A stretch of 14,937 bases of DNA from NCBI GenBank assembly GCA_903893955.1, contig CAITOG010000256.1:1-14937 (forward strand). The letters run 5' to 3'. Positions 13,946-14,937 of the stretch are shown piece by piece. This stretch comes from an uncultured Actinomycetes bacterium. GTDB taxonomy: Bacteria; Actinomycetota; Acidimicrobiia; Acidimicrobiales; RAAP-2. The stretch's first letter is position 1; the number at the start of each line of letters is the position of its first letter. Under the pieces are notes generated by a model, which worked only from the letters and a program-made list of their open reading frames with translations, was not told the origin of the DNA and did not search any database. The translations under genes were made by a program, and so were the position numbers.

Positions 13946-14937
13946 ATGGCAATCGCACCACAGCGCACAGGCATCGGCATCCGCCGGCACTTCACCACGG
14001 AGGGAGTCCATCCCTACGACGAGGTGACCTGGGAGCGCAGGGACTCTCGCATCACCAACTTCCGTGATGGCTCCGTCGCCTTCGAGCAGCTCGACGTCGA
14101 GGTCCCCTCGACATGGAGCGTCAACGCCACGAACATCCTCGCCCAGAAGTACTTCCGAGGTTCGCTCGGCACGCCCGAGCGAGAGACCTCGCTCAAGCAG
14201 GTGGCGGACCGTGTCGCCGACACCATCACGGCGTGGGGCATCAAGGACGGCTACTTCGTCGACGCCGACGAGGCAGAGGTCTTCTGTGACGAGCTCAAGC
14301 ACCTGATCATCCACCAGAAGGCCGCCTTCAACTCGCCGGTGTGGTTCAACATCGGCGTCAAGGGCGTGCCGCAGCAGGCGAGCGCATGCTTCATCCTGGC
14401 TGTCGAGGACTCGATGAACTCGATCCTCAACTGGTACACCGAGGAGGGCGTGATCTTCAAGGGTGGCTCCGGTGCGGGGGTCAACCTGTCCAAGATCCGC
14501 TCGTCGGCTGAGCTGCTCAAGGGTGGCGGGACCGCCTCAGGTCCGGTCAGCTTCATGCGAGGCGCTGATGCCTCTGCTGGCACGATCAAGTCGGGTGGCA
14601 AGACGCGCCGGGCAGCGAAGATGGTCATCTTGGACGCGGACCACCCTGACATCGAGGACTTCATCTGGTGCAAGGCGCACGAGGAGAAGAAGGCCCGGGC
14701 CCTCGCTGACGCTGGCTTCGACATGAGCCTCGACGGCAAGGACATCACGAGCGTCCAGTACCAGAACGCCAACAACTCGATCCGGGTCACCGACGAGTTC
14801 ATGCAGGCGGTGGTCGACGACGCCGACTGGGACCTCCTCGCTCGCTCTGACGGTTCGGTCGTCCGGACGGTCAAGGCCCGTGAGGTCTTCCGTCAGTTCG
14901 CACAGGCGGCCTGGGAGTGCGCCGACCCGGGCATGCA
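13946..14937 (+). CDS. nrdJ: Vitamin B12-dependent (class II) ribonucleotide reductase, N-terminal third
   Basis: 330 codons are visible and the frame runs past the right edge; the actinobacterial long form is usually around 950 residues. The segment contains TNFRDGSVAFEQLDVEVP (37-54), WSVNATNILAQKYFRG (57-72), AAFNSPVWFNIGV (126-138), C148 in QASACFILAVEDSM, the likely redox-active cysteine of the substrate site, and GGSGAGVNLSKIRSS (173-187), the effector/substrate-loop region. It reduces ribonucleotides to deoxyribonucleotides with adenosylcobalamin as radical source and needs no oxygen or NrdB partner. The start ATG follows GAGGAG. The upstream NrdR boxes indicate NrdR repression. The C-terminal thiol tail and TSCPD domain lie beyond the window. 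Confidence 0.93.
   Translation, partial: MAIAPQRTGIGIRRHFTTEGVHPYDEVTWERRDSRITNFRDGSVAFEQLDVEVPSTWSVNATNILAQKYFRGSLGTPERETSLKQVADRVADTITAWGIKDGYFVDADEAEVFCDELKHLIIHQKAAFNSPVWFNIGVKGVPQQASACFILAVEDSMNSILNWYTEEGVIFKGGSGAGVNLSKIRSSAELLKGGGTASGPVSFMRGADASAGTIKSGGKTRRAAKMVILDADHPDIEDFIWCKAHEEKKARALADAGFDMSLDGKDITSVQYQNANNSIRVTDEFMQAVVDDADWDLLARSDGSVVRTVKAREVFRQFAQAAWECADPGM

Overview
The window is high-GC, gene-dense actinobacterial DNA. Four gene joins use 4-base GTGA/ATGA stop/start overlaps. GTG starts are common, and many starts sit 6-9 nt behind a TANNNT -10 element, which suggests leaderless mRNAs. The gene content points to Actinomycetota, probably class Acidimicrobiia: a PimB'-like glycosyltransferase next to a TB16.3-type SRPBCC protein and a ROK glucokinase, an LAXTG (class E sortase) surface protein, and a long class II ribonucleotide reductase. 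The class assignment is inference; no marker gene settles it.

Layout. (1) 1-4099, minus strand: a large secreted cell-wall protein with six prealbumin-like (SpaA/CnaB) domains and a C-terminal LAFTG sorting signal. It is followed by a protein built of thirteen 9-residue repeats, then an RDD-family membrane protein that runs off the left edge. (2) 4179-9256, plus strand: a PH-domain (DUF304-type) membrane protein, then a tight run of zinc-ribbon protein, thioredoxin-fold protein, small four-cysteine protein, GT4 glycosyltransferase (PimB'-like), SRPBCC protein, ROK glucokinase and luciferase-like oxidoreductase. (3) 9296-10504, plus: an AlaC-type aminotransferase with its own promoter, converging on an SMP-30/gluconolactonase-like protein (10513-11409, minus). 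(4) 11505-12170, plus: a PlsC-type acyltransferase, converging on glycerol kinase GlpK (12178-13665, minus). (5) 13666-13945: a divergent regulatory region with a sigma70-like promoter and two NrdR boxes 31 bp apart. It leads into nrdJ, the B12-dependent ribonucleotide reductase, cut by the right edge.

How the genes fit together. The centre looks like an envelope-lipid/glycolipid and sugar-phosphorylation neighbourhood. The glycosyltransferase, SRPBCC protein and PlsC-type acyltransferase recall the mycobacterial Rv2182c-Rv2188c region, with GlpK able to supply glycerol-3-phosphate for the acyltransferase. The left block is cell-surface architecture. The right end is deoxynucleotide synthesis under likely NrdR control.

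I see no CRISPR array, tRNA, rRNA, insertion sequence or phage gene. The least explained parts are the nonapeptide-repeat protein split from its RDD partner, the disulfide-plus-isopeptide surface protein, and the trio of small cysteine-motif proteins ahead of the glycosyltransferase.
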